A stretch of 64,000 bases of DNA from Phytoseiulus persimilis (GCA_037576195.1 CM075102.1:15310745-15374744); one strand, 5' to 3'; shown: positions 32,291-43,408, counted from the first letter of the stretch. The notes: generated by a model not told the origin, from the letters alone. Numbers and translations: made by a program.

Positions 32291-32868
32291 TATTTGGAGT
32301 CGGCTTTCTTGGAAAACAAAGAGCATTGTGCGATAGGTGCTGATGATGATCGTGATGACGATGTTCATCTTCGAAACCTTTTAGCTTACTTTGCGGCAGT
32401 CTTCTCCCCGGCTTATCTGTCGTCAGAGCTCTGCTCGGGAGCCCTAAAGCTTCTCAGTGTGTCGTTTCGTAGGTCCGTCGGTCGAACTCCAGTCTCAGTG
32501 GTGATGCTGGTGGTCCGAACGCTCTGGTATCGTGAGAACGAAGGGTTGTGTTACACGGGCTCGGTTAGCCACATGTTTCATCTCAATTTGCGAATGAACT
32601 TCTAGGCGTTTGTCTGCTCCCGGCTTTCGGGAAACTGACTCGCTCGGCCAACGTGACGAATCGCTCATTGTTTTCATTATTGCCGCTTTTGCTGTCTAGC
32701 CCGCATACTTGATCTCATTGTTGTTGGCTATCCGGGAAATTCATCGCAGCGGGTTCGATATTCGAGGAAACAGTGTCGAATTCCGTTTCGACATCCTCCG
32801 CAGAATCGCGTCCGTACCCGGTTTGCCTGCAGCTTAGCCCTTTCGTGAAGTGTCCAAGTCGGCCAAGG

Positions 32869-32875
32869 TATAAAT
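32869..32875 (+). promoter_or_regulatory. TATAAAT box candidate
   Basis: A TATAAAT in a GC-rich setting. An ATG-containing frame (33026-33370, Leu/Val-rich N-terminus from 33152) lies about 150-280 nt downstream but is not otherwise supported. Confidence 0.25.
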
Positions 32876-33410
32876 TGGCAGGCGCACGGACGGACGGCAG
32901 GGGACATTAAAGCATCCTGACGCCTGCAGTCTGCTTTTTTGCCCTCGTTCAATCTCTCGCTTCGAGATGCTTAGATAAGCGTGTAATGGCGAACAGAGAT
33001 TCCCTCTGCGAGATAACCTGCGGGCATGCCGCCGTCTATGCGTGCACTCTACTCCAGCACCCACACGCGCCGCCATCGGACAGGCCGGCTCAGTGCAGGA
33101 GATTGCTTCTGTAGCTCGGTGCTTGGCCCGCTAGTCCTACCGCCGTTCCCGCTGATGCTACTCTTGAGAGCTACTGTTGTTGTTGCTGCTACAGAGTCGG
33201 TAACCGGCGCGGCGGCCGCCGGTCGAGTCGGGAAGGAGACTGGAGGCCTGATTCTCTTTCGGTTAATTAAATACTTGGACCCTCGCTCGGCGTCGTCTTT
33301 CTTGTTTCTCTCTCTCTCATCCCCTTCTCCCTCGGCCTCGTTGTCGTTGCTGCAATCGTCGTTGCCGTGAGTCAACTAGGGCTATCTCCTGATCTCACCT
33401 CACTCAGTCA

Positions 33411-34322
33411 ATGACTTTGGCTCTCGTCACTTGCCAACGCACGATCAGTTCGTTGACTTACTCCAAGAGCTCTCAGTTGGTGGACTCGAGCAGCCTTCCA
33501 GGCTTCGAAGTTCCCGTTCCTCCCTCGTTTCTTTTTCACAGCCTCGCTCTCCGTGAAGAGTCCCGACCCGTCACGCTAAAAGAAGTGGAGCGTCACTCCT
33601 GTAGAAGCAGCATTCAGTCTCCTACTCGTGAGCGTGATTTAGACTCGGAGACTGGCGGTCCTGCCACCGGTCACTTATCGGAGCCCCACAGAGATGCGAC
33701 CCACGAGGATTTGTCATCGTTGACCGAGCAGGGCTCACAAAAGCTGCGAAAGACGAAACAGCCAGGAAAGTTAGACGAGCCTGGCGCCGATGCAGTGAAG
33801 AGTTGGTCGCGCCATGCCGCCGGGCTGAACTACCGAACGCGGTACGGGATGGAAGGCTTGGTTGGTAGATTGGAGGTGGGGAGCAAACCGATTGGGAGTT
33901 GCCCCGCCCACCCGGCGTCCCACTGCACGCTCGCGTCTTGCTATCTGTGTCCATGCCGGTACGTCGTCAGCGTCTACCCGCGACCCCCTCCTTTCCACTT
34001 GTGGAGATGTGTGGGCGACTTGGTTTACCGTGGCCTGTCCACGTTTGTGGTGGGGCCCATCGACCTGCTGCTGCGTGAAGTTGGCGACCGATCTGTTGGG
34101 GGGGGGGGGGGCTCCCGGGCGGAAGGGCGTCAGGTTGTTTCGGGAATGCGAGCTCTCCCTTTCGTTCGGAGGTCGGTCCTTCGACGGGCCCATCCTCTTG
34201 ATGTGCTTTTAATTAAACGAACTCGCCCACCCTGCCGCCTGGTCGGAAGAACCAACTCACGAGGGCTGAACGGTCAGGCGAGCTGCAATCCGCGAAGACC
34301 CAATGGGATGTTCCGGGGCTAG
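33411..34322 (+). CDS. Unknown 303-aa protein, longest plus frame
   Basis: An ATG at 33411 opens 303 codons, a length with roughly a 1% chance in random sequence of this size. A 118-codon count in the middle gives 35/23/18. Residues about 70-170 are charged (REESRPVTLKEVERHS, KLRKTKQPGKLDEPGAD). Residues 180-200 hold several Cys and His, and a G14 run (34098-34111) encodes a Gly stretch that may mark the end of real coding sequence. No domain is recognised. Confidence 0.45.
   Translation: MTLALVTCQRTISSLTYSKSSQLVDSSSLPGFEVPVPPSFLFHSLALREESRPVTLKEVERHSCRSSIQSPTRERDLDSETGGPATGHLSEPHRDATHEDLSSLTEQGSQKLRKTKQPGKLDEPGADAVKSWSRHAAGLNYRTRYGMEGLVGRLEVGSKPIGSCPAHPASHCTLASCYLCPCRYVVSVYPRPPPFHLWRCVGDLVYRGLSTFVVGPIDLLLREVGDRSVGGGGGSRAEGRQVVSGMRALPFVRRSVLRRAHPLDVLLIKRTRPPCRLVGRTNSRGLNGQASCNPRRPNGMFRG
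34098..34111. repeat. G14 homopolymer
   Basis: Fourteen G on the plus strand inside the 303-codon frame, where any length error would shift the reading frame. Confidence 0.95.
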
Positions 34323-35040
34323 AGAAAACATTTCTCTCGTGAAGCCGGCTAACTCGACTGGCTGAAGAAAACGAAGAAAAGAAAATAGAGAAGGAGACCA
34401 ACAGACAGGCGAGAGGAAAGCGTTGTATGGCTTCCTCTCTGTCCTCTTAGCATAAGGCTTCTTGGTGTGCCTGCTCACCCTCTGGTATCCTGTTGCTCTC
34501 TTGCGACATCTACGAAAACGGCGACGAGTACGACCCTGACGGCCACGACGCCGTCGACTACAACGGCCGTCGAAGAAAAGAGATGGATTGATGCCAAAAG
34601 GCGAGCACTCGAAGGACGCTCGCTCAGACGTATCTCGCTAAGACTCTATTTAGGCAAGCGAGGAACACCGCTCCGGCGAGTCAGTGAAAGCGGATCGGAC
34701 TGTTGGAATAGTGTGCTCGAGTCGATCCGGCTCTGGTGGTTCCAGTGGTCTCGGTGGTGGCCACTCGGCGTTGTTGCATTGTCATGGAGATGTGGCTCTG
34801 AATCATTGCCTTCGAGATCATCGCTCGCCTTTGTGATGCTAAAGCAGTGGAGATCTCTTGCGAAGCATCTCTGTCGGTCCGCTCGTCTCCAAATCCGAAT
34901 GAGTCGACGTCGTGCTTCCGCCCAGTGCTTGAGGAACCTGGCGTGGAGTCATGCAAGACGAGATGAAAGCGCTCAGCGCGCACCTCTCACTTTTGACGGG
35001 CAACTTGCGAGAACGTCAATCGAGAGGTGATAGGGAAGAC

Positions 35041-35056
35041 GGGGGGGGGGGGGGGG
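35041..35056. repeat. G16 homopolymer
   Basis: Sixteen G on the plus strand in non-coding sequence. Confidence 0.95.
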
Positions 35057-35217
35057 AGAAGGGAACTATATCAGTGTTGAGAAATCGCTGATTTCGATGG
35101 AGACCATCATCGACGGGTTCTCATCGTTGTGAGTGCTCCAGGGAGCTTGGGGTTCTCTTTGGTCAAATGTTCAGACGACAGTACTTCGCGGAGCGGGAAA
35201 AAACAAAGGACGTCGAG

Positions 35218-35419
35218 TCAGGTATAAAACAACAGAGAGAGGAGGTACGGAGGAGTGAAAATCTTTACGAGCCCGGGTATGAATTTTTCGACGATCGCCC
35301 GTTGTGACGTTATGTCGGCGAACCATTTTTGTTGTTCTTGCTGCCACCGCGGTAGTTTCATGTCCAGCAAAACCGCGAATAATGAGCGGACCCTGGTAAT
35401 CCGAGGCTTCCCTTCAGTA
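35218..35419 (-). CDS. Unknown gene, second (last) exon
   Basis: It follows a GCACTACAG acceptor and continues in phase from the exon ending at 35545, with a 125-nt intron between. The 66 codons are basic and hydrophobic (RVRSLFAVLLDMKLPRWQQE) and end in TGA. A GTAAAG site within the last 45 nt could end the exon sooner. First positions are 22/26/23, weaker than the first exon. Confidence 0.35.
35223..35229 (+). promoter_or_regulatory. TATAAAA box candidate (plus strand)
   Basis: A perfect TATAAAA, but it overlaps the end of the minus-strand frame 35218-35419, and no plus start is well placed. Confidence 0.2.
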
Positions 35420-35544
35420 CTGTAGTGCATCCGTTTGATTGAAAACTTGATTTCCGCATTCCTCGTTAATGTATGCGAGCCACACAAGATCTAATAGACC
35501 ATGCTCAAGAACACGAAACTGAAACGCAGGCCCGGCTCCCTCAC

Positions 35545-35816
35545 CTCTGTCGTGATTCCTCACAGATAGTCTCAGGTGCAACTTCGGCGGCTGAAATATC
35601 CTCTGCTGTTGGCGTTGCAGCCTCGTTTGCTGTCGTCTGATCGATAATCGGAACGGTTTTGAAGAGCGCGCCGGTGTTTTCCCCGTCGGCTCGCTGCTGG
35701 TTCTTCTGCGAAGACGTTGACGGCGACGACGATGAGGTGCCGCCACTCCAATGGCGGCGAATAGGAACGGCGCTTTGTTCCGTCCGCATTGCGAGTTTGC
35801 CATTCATTGTAGACAT
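35545..35816 (-). CDS. Unknown gene, first coding exon
   Basis: The ATG at 35816 opens 90 codons with 31/29/13. A Ser-rich stretch comes first, then an acidic, Ala/Thr-rich segment (TANEAATPTAEDISAAEV). The exon ends in AG|GTGAGG (donor at 35544), phase 2, matching the acceptor at 35420. The opposite strand also has an ATG one base away at 35815 with a membrane helix and a GTGAGT donor. At most one is probably real. Confidence 0.4.
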
Positions 35817-35986
35817 GGAGGAGGAAAAGAGAAACGAGCGAATGGACAAAAAGAGTATTGGCTGTTTGATTTCCATTGCTGCCGCCGCCGCTGTCGTCGT
35901 CGTCATCTTTCCGTCGCCCTCGATCCGTTCTTTTAGCGCGGGAGCAAGAGTCGATTCCATTGTGAGTGTTGACATTGGGATTACCG

Positions 35987-36643
35987 ATGAAAGCGGAGGC
36001 AAGTGCGCTCGCCGAGAGACATTTTCCCACCCGGCGAGAAATCGACAATGAGAGCGGGAGAAAGAGGACCAATAAAACTCGGATTAAAATATCAAACGGA
36101 AACGCTCCGAGGGCACGTCGCGTTTGTCGTCCTGAGTCAGGAGCGATTGCGTGCCGCCTCATACGAGCAGCAGCCTTTGGCTCGCCTTCCACGGTTTCCA
36201 CTCCGAATACCCCCTCCGTCCCCCAAACCGCTCGATCACCCCCTGCCTGCCCTCGTTGGACCTTCGCGTTCGTCGTTAGTATCTTTCATGGGCTTATCCT
36301 CTCTTTCTCTTCCGGAGTTGATCTAAACCTACTAATCCACTACGAGTGTCGTCTTCATACCAGATCCGGGCAGGTTAGCCGGGGCCGCGGCTTTGCCTCC
36401 AGGGAAGAGGAAGCTGTTCCCCGCTATAAATATTTCCTGAGTCTGTCCGTGTCTTCTTTCTGTGGCCAGAGCGTCCAGGGGGAGCGGCTTGCGAGCAGGA
36501 CGGCAAAGGAGGAAGGAGCGGGAAGAGCCAAAAGGCGGGTTAGCAATAAACAGGGGTACAGGGTCCGCGTAACTTTTTACGATTGGCAAATTGACAGGTT
36601 TATGCCTGTTTCCCCCATCGTAACGTCATTGCGGCTTTGGTAG
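35987..36643 (+). CDS. Unknown 218-aa frame, possibly two exons
   Basis: ATG is at 35987. The first 64 codons are 70% purine at position 1 (a Lys/Arg/Asn rich stretch). The middle is pyrimidine-rich with a CTACTAATC branch-like motif and could be an intron. The last 85 codons are again 62% purine and basic (AKEEGAGRAKRRVSNKQ). It conflicts with minus-strand exons at 36332-36774. Confidence 0.35.
   Translation: MKAEASALAERHFPTRREIDNESGRKRTNKTRIKISNGNAPRARRVCRPESGAIACRLIRAAAFGSPSTVSTPNTPSVPQTARSPPACPRWTFAFVVSIFHGLILSFSSGVDLNLLIHYECRLHTRSGQVSRGRGFASREEEAVPRYKYFLSLSVSSFCGQSVQGERLASRTAKEEGAGRAKRRVSNKQGYRVRVTFYDWQIDRFMPVSPIVTSLRLW
36332..36589 (-). CDS. Candidate downstream exon of the 36577-36774 gene
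   Basis: Open for 85 codons with 31/24/15. The 5' third is probably intron (branch motif and pyrimidine tract). The rest, from about 36500, is ordinary in composition (GQTQEIFIAGNSFLF) and ends at TAG at 36332, or at a G|GTATGA donor just before. Confidence 0.25.
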   Translation of the reverse strand: MPIVKSYADPVPLFIANPPFGSSRSFLLCRPARKPLPLDALATERRHGQTQEIFIAGNSFLFPGGKAAAPANLPGSGMKTTLVVD

Positions 36644-36774
36644 ATGACGTTGGTATGACCACCGTGAGCTCTGAGTTCTTCACCTCTTTTCGGTTTGTGG
36701 GCTCCATCAGTCGATGTGCGAGGTTTGCGTCTCCGAGCCGGGAAAAAATAATCACTGTGACACCTGGCTCCCAA
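36577..36774 (-). CDS. Unknown exon upstream of a well-formed intron
   Basis: First positions are 31/32/14. It is polar and basic (RRRKPRTSTDGAHKPKRGEE). A GTAAAAAG donor-like site lies at 36580, and about 35 nt on is GCTAAC, a perfect branch motif, then a long pyrimidine tract and AG. The next exon would start near 36500 or 36465, inside the open frame 36332-36589. The exact join is not settled. Confidence 0.35.
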   Translation of the reverse strand: MGARCHSDYFFPARRRKPRTSTDGAHKPKRGEELRAHGGHTNVIYQSRNDVTMGETGINLSICQS

Positions 36775-36907
36775 CTACGAGCGAACCTTCTAACGAGAAC
36801 AACAGCGACGTCGACGCCAACAACAACAACAATGACTACCGATCAGGATTCGCTAGAGGACAATAATCTCGCTTGCGTTGCAGCAACAGCTTTTATTAGG
36901 CGAGCGT

Positions 36908-37180
36908 TTATTCGCTGCCGAGCGGTTTCGCCGGGTTCGCATAGAACAACATAGCCACCATTCCGTTCGAGAGTGGGGTCCTGATTAGGGTTTGTCTTTC
37001 GCACCGGTTGCGACGAGCGTTGTCTAACCCACCCGTTTTTCCAACTCGACTCTGACCGCCCCCTGTTGTTGTCACGACCTCGCTCTCGATCGACATCTCA
37101 ACCGAGATCCGGTGACGCGGACTGCTGCCGGCCTGTGCTTCGGTCACGGTGGTGTCAACAAAACCAAAAGAAGAATGCAA
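36908..37180 (-). CDS. Unknown 3' exon or small protein, 90 codons
   Basis: First positions are 34/31/14, strong. The stop TAA lies inside GAATAAAC, so a poly(A) signal overlaps the stop. An ATG at 37096 with G at -3 would give 62 residues (MSIESEVVTTTGGG). The longer frame begins at a TTG. The tail has a small hydrophobic patch (MVAMLFYA). The family is unknown. Confidence 0.45.
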   Translation of the reverse strand: MHSSFGFVDTTVTEAQAGSSPRHRISVEMSIESEVVTTTGGGQSRVGKTGGLDNARRNRCERQTLIRTPLSNGMVAMLFYANPAKPLGSE

Positions 37181-39659
37181 TAATAGGCCACCGTCGAGGT
37201 GAAGTAGCCGATGTCAATTACTCTTCCTCTGTGTAAACTGGTTTCCTGTGGATCACCGTTCCCCTTCCCTCCGAACTGTTCCTCCCCTTTTCATCCTCGT
37301 TCTCCCGAACTCGCCCGACCTATTCCGCTGAGAGTTTGCGAGAGCGGCTCGTGAGGAGCGAGGAACAGTGGGGGAGAAACAATCGTCGGAATACCGTCTC
37401 CCTTGAGGCCGAAAGTACGGCTGGAAATCCTCCGAGGAACCTAACGTTTCGATCGAGAGCCACTTTCTGAAGGGTTATCGGCGAAGCCCGTTTGCTGCGC
37501 TAGATGGCACTCACTCCCTCCAGGCTCGCGGAAAGGTTAGCGATCATATGCTGGACGAGCCGAAACTCGTGATGGGGTTCCGGTCGCGTGCTTTCCTCGA
37601 TTTGCATCCCGGCTCGGCCGTTCTTTTACCAGCTTGAGCTCCTTGCCAGCTTCCCCGAGGGCTGGTAGTCTGCTCGGTCGGGGTGTTTGTCGGCTGCTTG
37701 ATTTGTTCGTTAGTTTGTCGGTGATTATTTTCGGACAAGCTTTTGCAGACCGCGCTGCGGTGGGACGAGACGACGAGCGAGCGCGTTCCTACGCTCGCAA
37801 AAATCAAATTACCAACCGCACTCTGACAAGCCCTCCCTCCTCCCGAGCCGATTACCCCGTCGATCGGTTCCATCGAATACGCGGTCTCGCGTCTCGTCCA
37901 AATCCAGTCGAACGCCCTGGCACTTCTCTTCCCGATTTCGCGGTCGTCATCGTGTCGGAGCGACCACCGTCAGAGATGGTCAAACAAGAAGTGTGAACTC
38001 TTTTTGAAGGAAGACGACTTGTCGGCCTTTCGTCGGGTCCGACAGGAATCCGTGACGGGACATTGTGGGCGAGCGAGCTACGCGTGATCATCAAATGGAT
38101 GGATTATCGTTATCAGTTCCTCCCGCAGGATCGGCTCAAGCAACTTTTCGTCTCTTCACTCCTTGTGCTCGAACTGATCCCCTGAGCGGCTTTGGAAGAA
38201 GATGAATGGCGCTGAGAGACCCGGCTTGGGTAAACTGATGGATCGATTGATTGAGCGACGGATGGATTGATAGATAACGCGGCTGCCATCGAGCGCAGCC
38301 TAATGACGGGCCAGGCTTTTTGTCTTTTCCCCCTTTCAAGTTCCCCACTGCGGTCGGGCTTTCGGCGAGAAGAACAACGGAGATCACCTGATGCGTGACT
38401 CTTCTCTTCATCCGCCCGGGGCTCGAAACCACGAAGCGACCACGAACCTGAAGGAAAAATGTCAATATCTTGATGGATTTCAGCTACTGATCCTCAACTC
38501 CGTCATCGACCTCAACTCGACCGATCGAAAGCGAGTTGCAGTCCTACTATAGGGAGATGTTTTAGGAGACACGTGGTACTCCACGAACTTGACGACTCGC
38601 CGTCCGTCCTTGTTGTTCCTTTGATCTGTGCTGCTTGCTTCGGTCTTGCTCCAGGTCCTCACATCCGGTTCGTTGACGTCCGCGAGGCGAAGTTTCCGTA
38701 TTGTTCTATTATGTAGAAATTGTCGTTTTGTCTCTCGGTGTGTGACCCCGGCTGTGAGCGAGCGAAGGCGCTCCTTCGACGGCTTGCCGTCGGCCATCAT
38801 TCGTTGCCGCTGGACGGCCGGAAGTCCGTCGCAAAAGGGCCGGAAGTGACCGGACGTGGTCGAGGGTCCAAACGAAACATACACACTACGTCTCTCTTCC
38901 TGTCTCTCCCTTTCTCTCTCTCCCATTTCTCTCGAAGGGACAACTAACAGCAGTCACGACTCCCGCTCAGGGACGACGTCACACATAGTGCGGCTCACAA
39001 AACAGTGTCGGGTTCTTCCCCTTCAGGAGTCGAGACCCCGAGATGGGGAGCGGGAACACCTATTGTCGCGGAGGAGCGGGAAGGGGTCGAAGGGGCGGGG
39101 AAGCGAGATCGCCGGTTTCATTTTGTGTGAGAGCATCCGAAACTGTTGAATCCACCAACCCGAGGAGCGACGGAGGAGCCAAACAACAAATGTCGAACAA
39201 CGAGTTCAACGGGAAAAGCGAAAGAAATAAGTTTCAACGGGAGGAACGGTGGCGGCAAATGGCGTCATTTTCACCCGAGCGGAGCGGGAACTGAGACAAC
39301 TGCAAGCAATACCTCGTGTCATGACTCCTGTGACCCCCTACTTCTTTCCCGCCGCTTCCTGCGCCCACCATCCTGTCCTCCTGTGATTTCCTCTCGTCGC
39401 TATTTCCTTAGCGGCAGTGGAAGGAACAGTATGTCAAAAGGCTGCAGGATTCGAGAGGAAAAATCCAGGAAACGGCTCCCGTTTCTGCCTCCTCGACTGA
39501 CTGACTGACTCGAGCTCTTAGTCTTTAGCATGAGGGTCGGCTGCACTTTTCTGGGACCGCTCCGAGCGAGGGGGCGGGAGTCTGACGATTGGGAGCAAGA
39601 AGTGGAGCGTTCCTGGCTTGTCGAGAGAAACAGTTGAACGACGGCAGAGCGTGCAATGA
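37181..39659. other. Stretch with no supported gene
   Basis: Frames are short, S/R rich and overlapping (for example 37634-37996 plus, 38480-38926 minus). I see no good acceptor-donor pair. Minor GATT-type repeats occur near 38240-38270 and (GACT)4 near 39493-39512. Confidence 0.4.
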
Positions 39660-40016
39660 ATGAGTCCAGGGTGTCGTGGTCGTCTGCGTCCTCAGGAGAA
39701 CAAGGAAGGCGAGTCAGGAGAACGAGTGAAGCGAGTCGGGTCGCTGAAGGAGACGAAGAACACGGAGAATAAGTCAGAAAAACGACCCAACCGCCAACCA
39801 CCCGACGAGTCGGACGAAGTGCACGCTCAAGACCAAAGGGAGACCGAACGAGTTGGGGATTTGAGAAAAATGAGAAAATACTCGCGACGGAATGAAGGCG
39901 ACGACGAGAAAAAATTAATTCCAAATTGTTGCTTTTCGCGACAGCAGAAGAACGAATCCGGGGACGAGATGAGGAAGACCCCTGAAAAGGGGGACCGAGC
40001 TCCAGTTGCAAAATAA
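39660..40016 (+). CDS. Unknown 118-aa highly charged frame
   Basis: ATG is at 39660 and first positions are 35/29/12. The composition is dominated by Lys, Glu, Asp and Arg (KETKNTENKSEKRPNRQ, RRNEGDDEKKLI), as in a disordered or nuclear protein. The local sequence is purine-rich, which inflates the count. The 209-codon minus frame over it has about 33% T1 and is rejected. Confidence 0.35.
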   Translation: MSPGCRGRLRPQENKEGESGERVKRVGSLKETKNTENKSEKRPNRQPPDESDEVHAQDQRETERVGDLRKMRKYSRRNEGDDEKKLIPNCCFSRQQKNESGDEMRKTPEKGDRAPVAK

Positions 40017-41557
40017 GAAGAAAAATCAAAGGTTTCGGGAGAGTGTCGTCGGGAGATCGTTGTCGAGTCCCGCTGCAAGTGACAGCGGTGAGCCTCCCTT
40101 ACTCCTGGCGTGGGCGCTTGTGCCTCCAACGTTCGCGAGTTCCCGCTTTCCCTTCCTGCGAGGAAAAGGACTGGGTATTCAGCCATGTGGGTGGGCTGAC
40201 AAGAGTGGAAGAAATCCAAGAGAAAGCTCGGGTTCAAAGCTCTCAAAGAGGTTTGTTCGTAACGACGCAGACCCGGCCAGCTCGCTCTAGCAGATGATAT
40301 TGAGGCGGCTCTCTTGAAGCGCGACAACAACAAAGATCGAAAGCAAGGTGAATACCGAAACGAAGACAGAGTGCAGAAGGTTGGGCTGGGTATGAGGTCC
40401 ATTCCCGATTACCGCATTCCAGAAGGAATCGGTGTGCCGGCCGAGTCGTAATGCTGGGAGATCTCAAAAGCAACCCCGATATGAACAGGAACTATCTGAC
40501 GGAACAATGCGTCACTATAAAGTTGAACTTATAAAGCAACAATGAGACCAACTGAGGGGAATGAACGGAAATCCACGCGGTATCACACGATGTCGTAGCG
40601 TACGGTCTCTGATAGAAAGGAACCAAGCGAAGGAGGAGGAGAAGCTCCTTTTGAAGAAACTTATTAAATGCTTCGGGGACAGTATTAAAATGAGAGAGGA
40701 AAGGGAAAGGAGGGTGACCAAATAAAATTGCGTCGTCTCCTCTGGGCTTGTTGCTTTTCTGCCCGCTCTCTAACCCTTGTTCCTGGTTTGGCTTGCGCGG
40801 ATGAAGCCGGAGGAGGCTATTGCGTCGTCTTACATCATGTTGATGATGATGTGCCGTCGCCCAGCCCCTCCCGCAGCGACTACTCCCAGCCCTTCATTCT
40901 ACTTTTCCTCGCATCCCCTCGATCCGTTTTCAGCAGCACCTTGGTCCGTCTAAAAAACGTCCTGTTCCTTCCTGTTCTTTCTTTCCCTAGACCCGCTTCT
41001 TGTCTTCGTCGTCGTTGTCGTCGTCTGTTCTCCTGTCCTACGTGTCTTGTGCGCACCAGTGCTTCTGTCCGATCAGCTGACGCAGGGATCGGAGGGGGGT
41101 TACCGTGCTTTGCCCTGTCCTACCCGGTGATACTCTCCTTGACCCGTTCTCCTGGCATGCTGAAGGAGCCGCCGAAGGAAGAAGCTCGATGAGACCGCTG
41201 TCGAGAACGCAAACGCTCCATGATCCCCATATTTCCTCCTCGGTCCTTTCTCTGTAACCGTCGGAGTGTTTTCCATAGCTCCCTACAACTCCTCTCTTCT
41301 CGGGCTTCTTTTCCTTCTCACGCTGTCCCTTTCCTCCCTCAAGACTCCTTCAAACTACATCGTGTGCTGTACAAAACTCATGTTGTACCTCTTTCGTCGT
41401 CAAATCCCTTCCCCGTTGCGCGATACGCCTGCGTCGCTTGCGTTTCGGCGGTGTCCGCAAGTATTCTGTTCGAGATCACGGGGGATTTAAGGCCTTTGCT
41501 GTGGGGGGCTCCTCCGTTCTTTCTGCTGACAACGCGCTGGATATATGTTAGGAATTC

Positions 41558-41612
41558 GGCGGCGGCACCTCCGCCACCGCTACCGCGGCGGCGGGGACGA
41601 CGACGACGGCGG
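41558..41612. repeat. Imperfect CGG/CGA/CCA trinucleotide run
   Basis: GC-rich triplet tract just upstream of the 41645 start, like a GC-rich 5' leader. Confidence 0.8.
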
Positions 41613-41644
41613 GGAAATAGAGAACCTCACCAGTTTTTCCTCCA

Positions 41645-41920
41645 ATGCCTCGAACACTCGCAAGCCAGACTCTATCGGAAAGAGAAAAGTCACGCGGACC
41701 CTATCGAAAGCTGCTTGTCTTCGACTCGAAACGAGGCGAGGCAATCTTTCCACTGGAGCCGAACTTTGTTTTCGGACTGAACGAACCCCGCGAACTGCTA
41801 AAAATCAACTCTATTCTTTCTGCCAAACGAGATCCTCTCGGTGACCGAACCACAGGCCACAAGCTGCTGGGAGAGTTCACTGCTCCCAGCACGGGTTCCG
41901 AGTCGAGGGTGATTCGAGAG
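41645..41920 (+). CDS. Unknown exon, 92 codons, with strong donor
   Basis: From the ATG at 41645 first positions are 28/26/14. The peptide looks globular (KLLVFDSKRGEAIFPLEPNF, then NEPRELLKINSILSAKRD). A GAGAG|GTGAGG donor follows at 41921, phase 0. The frame is open a little upstream (from about 41621), so the exon may start after CTCACCAG instead of at the ATG. A possible next exon is 42509-42757, phase-compatible after a CTAG acceptor. The minus frame here is S-rich, a shadow. Confidence 0.45.
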
Positions 41921-42011
41921 GTGAGGGAACCGGACACTCCACACTCGAGTTAGCGCTGGCGATGCACCGAACCCGGTGCCGGGGAACCCAGGGCGGGAAG
42001 TTGCAACCGTC

Positions 42012-42045
42012 GATATATACACACATAAATATATATACGTATGTG
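42012..42045. repeat. AT-rich TATA/CACA tract
   Basis: About 34 bp of alternating TA with ACACA, standing out in GC-richer surroundings, inside the presumed intron after the 41645-41920 exon. Confidence 0.8.
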
Positions 42046-42883
42046 TTCGACCGAAACCCCGGGAAGCAATAACGTAGGCTGGCAGTAAACGGTGGGGCGA
42101 ACATGGTCGAAGAAAGGTGTTGGCCCGGTGCCAACATGCCGGAAGCTTGACCGAGGACTCGAAGCAGACAGCCGGGCATCAAGTTGAAGATTAAAACAGA
42201 TCCCGCTCGCTCTGTAGTCGCCCAGTGAGGCAGACGTATCAGGCAGATGTACGAACACGGTGACATCTGCTTTCGCTTTTGCCTCCGTTCGGTTGCGTCT
42301 TGCCGCCCCTATTCCCTTCGATCGTGTAATAACAATCATGTTTCCTCGAGCGAGCGGGACCGAATATGATCGTTGTTAGCTTCTCGGCTTCGGCCCTCCC
42401 AGACAAGCTCGGCTTCTATTCCACGGCGTCCACGACGAGTTTTATTGCTGGCACCACGGTTACGGCGTCGATCGGTGGGACTCGACGATGCCATTGAACA
42501 ACGCCTAGCACTACTTTGTGCATTTCACCTCGATCGACGCACAACTTGCTCCGCGCCATGGGAATCGATGGTTTTTTCGCTCATATTCCACAGCTATACC
42601 TGCTTTCATGTATCGTCTGGGGTCTCTGAAGTCGGCCCAGTCGAGAAACAGAAACTCGGTGGAATTTCGAATTGAAATAATTGTAACTGACTTCTCTCTC
42701 TCTGGCGGATCGGCGTTCCCGATTCGAACACGTGCTCAGCCCGCTGACTGTGGGTGAACTTCGCTGAAGTCGTTGCGCCGCCGTTTTCGGACGAGCCGGG
42801 TTTTGAGTCCGAGGTGAAGCGCGGCAGGTCGACCGTTGTGTTCGGATACTGAGCTGGTCGACTGGTTTCAATTTTGAGGCAAA

Positions 42884-43408
42884 ATGTATGCGTGCATGTA
42901 TCAGGTGTACGTTCGGCGACGCGGCGGGAGGGGCGACTCTATCTCATCCGATCCTCAGCGATCGATCCGTCCGACCGTCCGTATGCGATGGAGGGAGGAG
43001 AGGACGGGGCAGCTTCAGGTTGTACTTTTTGACCTGACTCAGCCAAGTAGGCAGTCAGTCACTGTGTCCGTCCGCTCCTGTGAAGTATCGGAGAAAGAAA
43101 TTGGTACAACGAAGCTTTTGCCTATTCGTCCACTTCTTCCTCGTCGTCGTCTCCGCCGACCGTTTCAGCCAATTGGCTGCTCGTACGAGCGGCTCGAAGT
43201 CCAGAAGAAGCCAGAGCGAGCACGGGAGGGAGAGATAGATCGCAGCAGCCGAAGCTCCTTCGAAGAAGCGCTCATTGAAGCTTCTATTTGTGCGCTTCTC
43301 TTAGGTAGCCCAAGGGGCCCTTTGAATAGATATCGGATGGGCGAAGGGCTTCAGTCGAGCTGCGAGACGAAAGGAAGAAGAGAAAGAGGGATCGCACCAG
43401 ACGGATAG
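42884..43408 (+). CDS. Unknown 174-aa protein
   Basis: The ATG at 42884 has A at -3 and the frame is open for 174 codons (29/24/17). Residues 43-80 look structured (GQLQVVLFDLTQ, then SVTVSVRSCEVSEKEIG). A Pro/Arg-rich stretch follows, then a helical, acidic part (SSFEEALIEASICALLLG) and a basic tail. The stop is at 43406. The family is unknown. Confidence 0.4.
   Translation: MYACMYQVYVRRRGGRGDSISSDPQRSIRPTVRMRWREERTGQLQVVLFDLTQPSRQSVTVSVRSCEVSEKEIGTTKLLPIRPLLPRRRLRRPFQPIGCSYERLEVQKKPERAREGEIDRSSRSSFEEALIEASICALLLGSPRGPLNRYRMGEGLQSSCETKGRRERGIAPDG

Noticed and set aside
32740-32770. GGGTTCGATATTCG resembling a tRNA B box
   Set aside because: No matching A box or cloverleaf arms on either side.
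35815-35961. Plus exon with membrane helix and GTGAGT donor
   Set aside because: Attractive (good start context, 76% purine at position 1), but it conflicts with the two-exon minus gene, which has phase-matched splice sites. Kept only as an alternative.
39400-40029. 209-codon minus frame
   Set aside because: About a third of its codons start with T and it is Ser/Leu/Arg rich. The plus frame 39660-40016 fits coding far better.
40728-41192. 154-codon plus frame that starts like a signal peptide
   Set aside because: No ATG, starts at TTG, T-rich at position 1, and composition follows a pyrimidine-rich tract.
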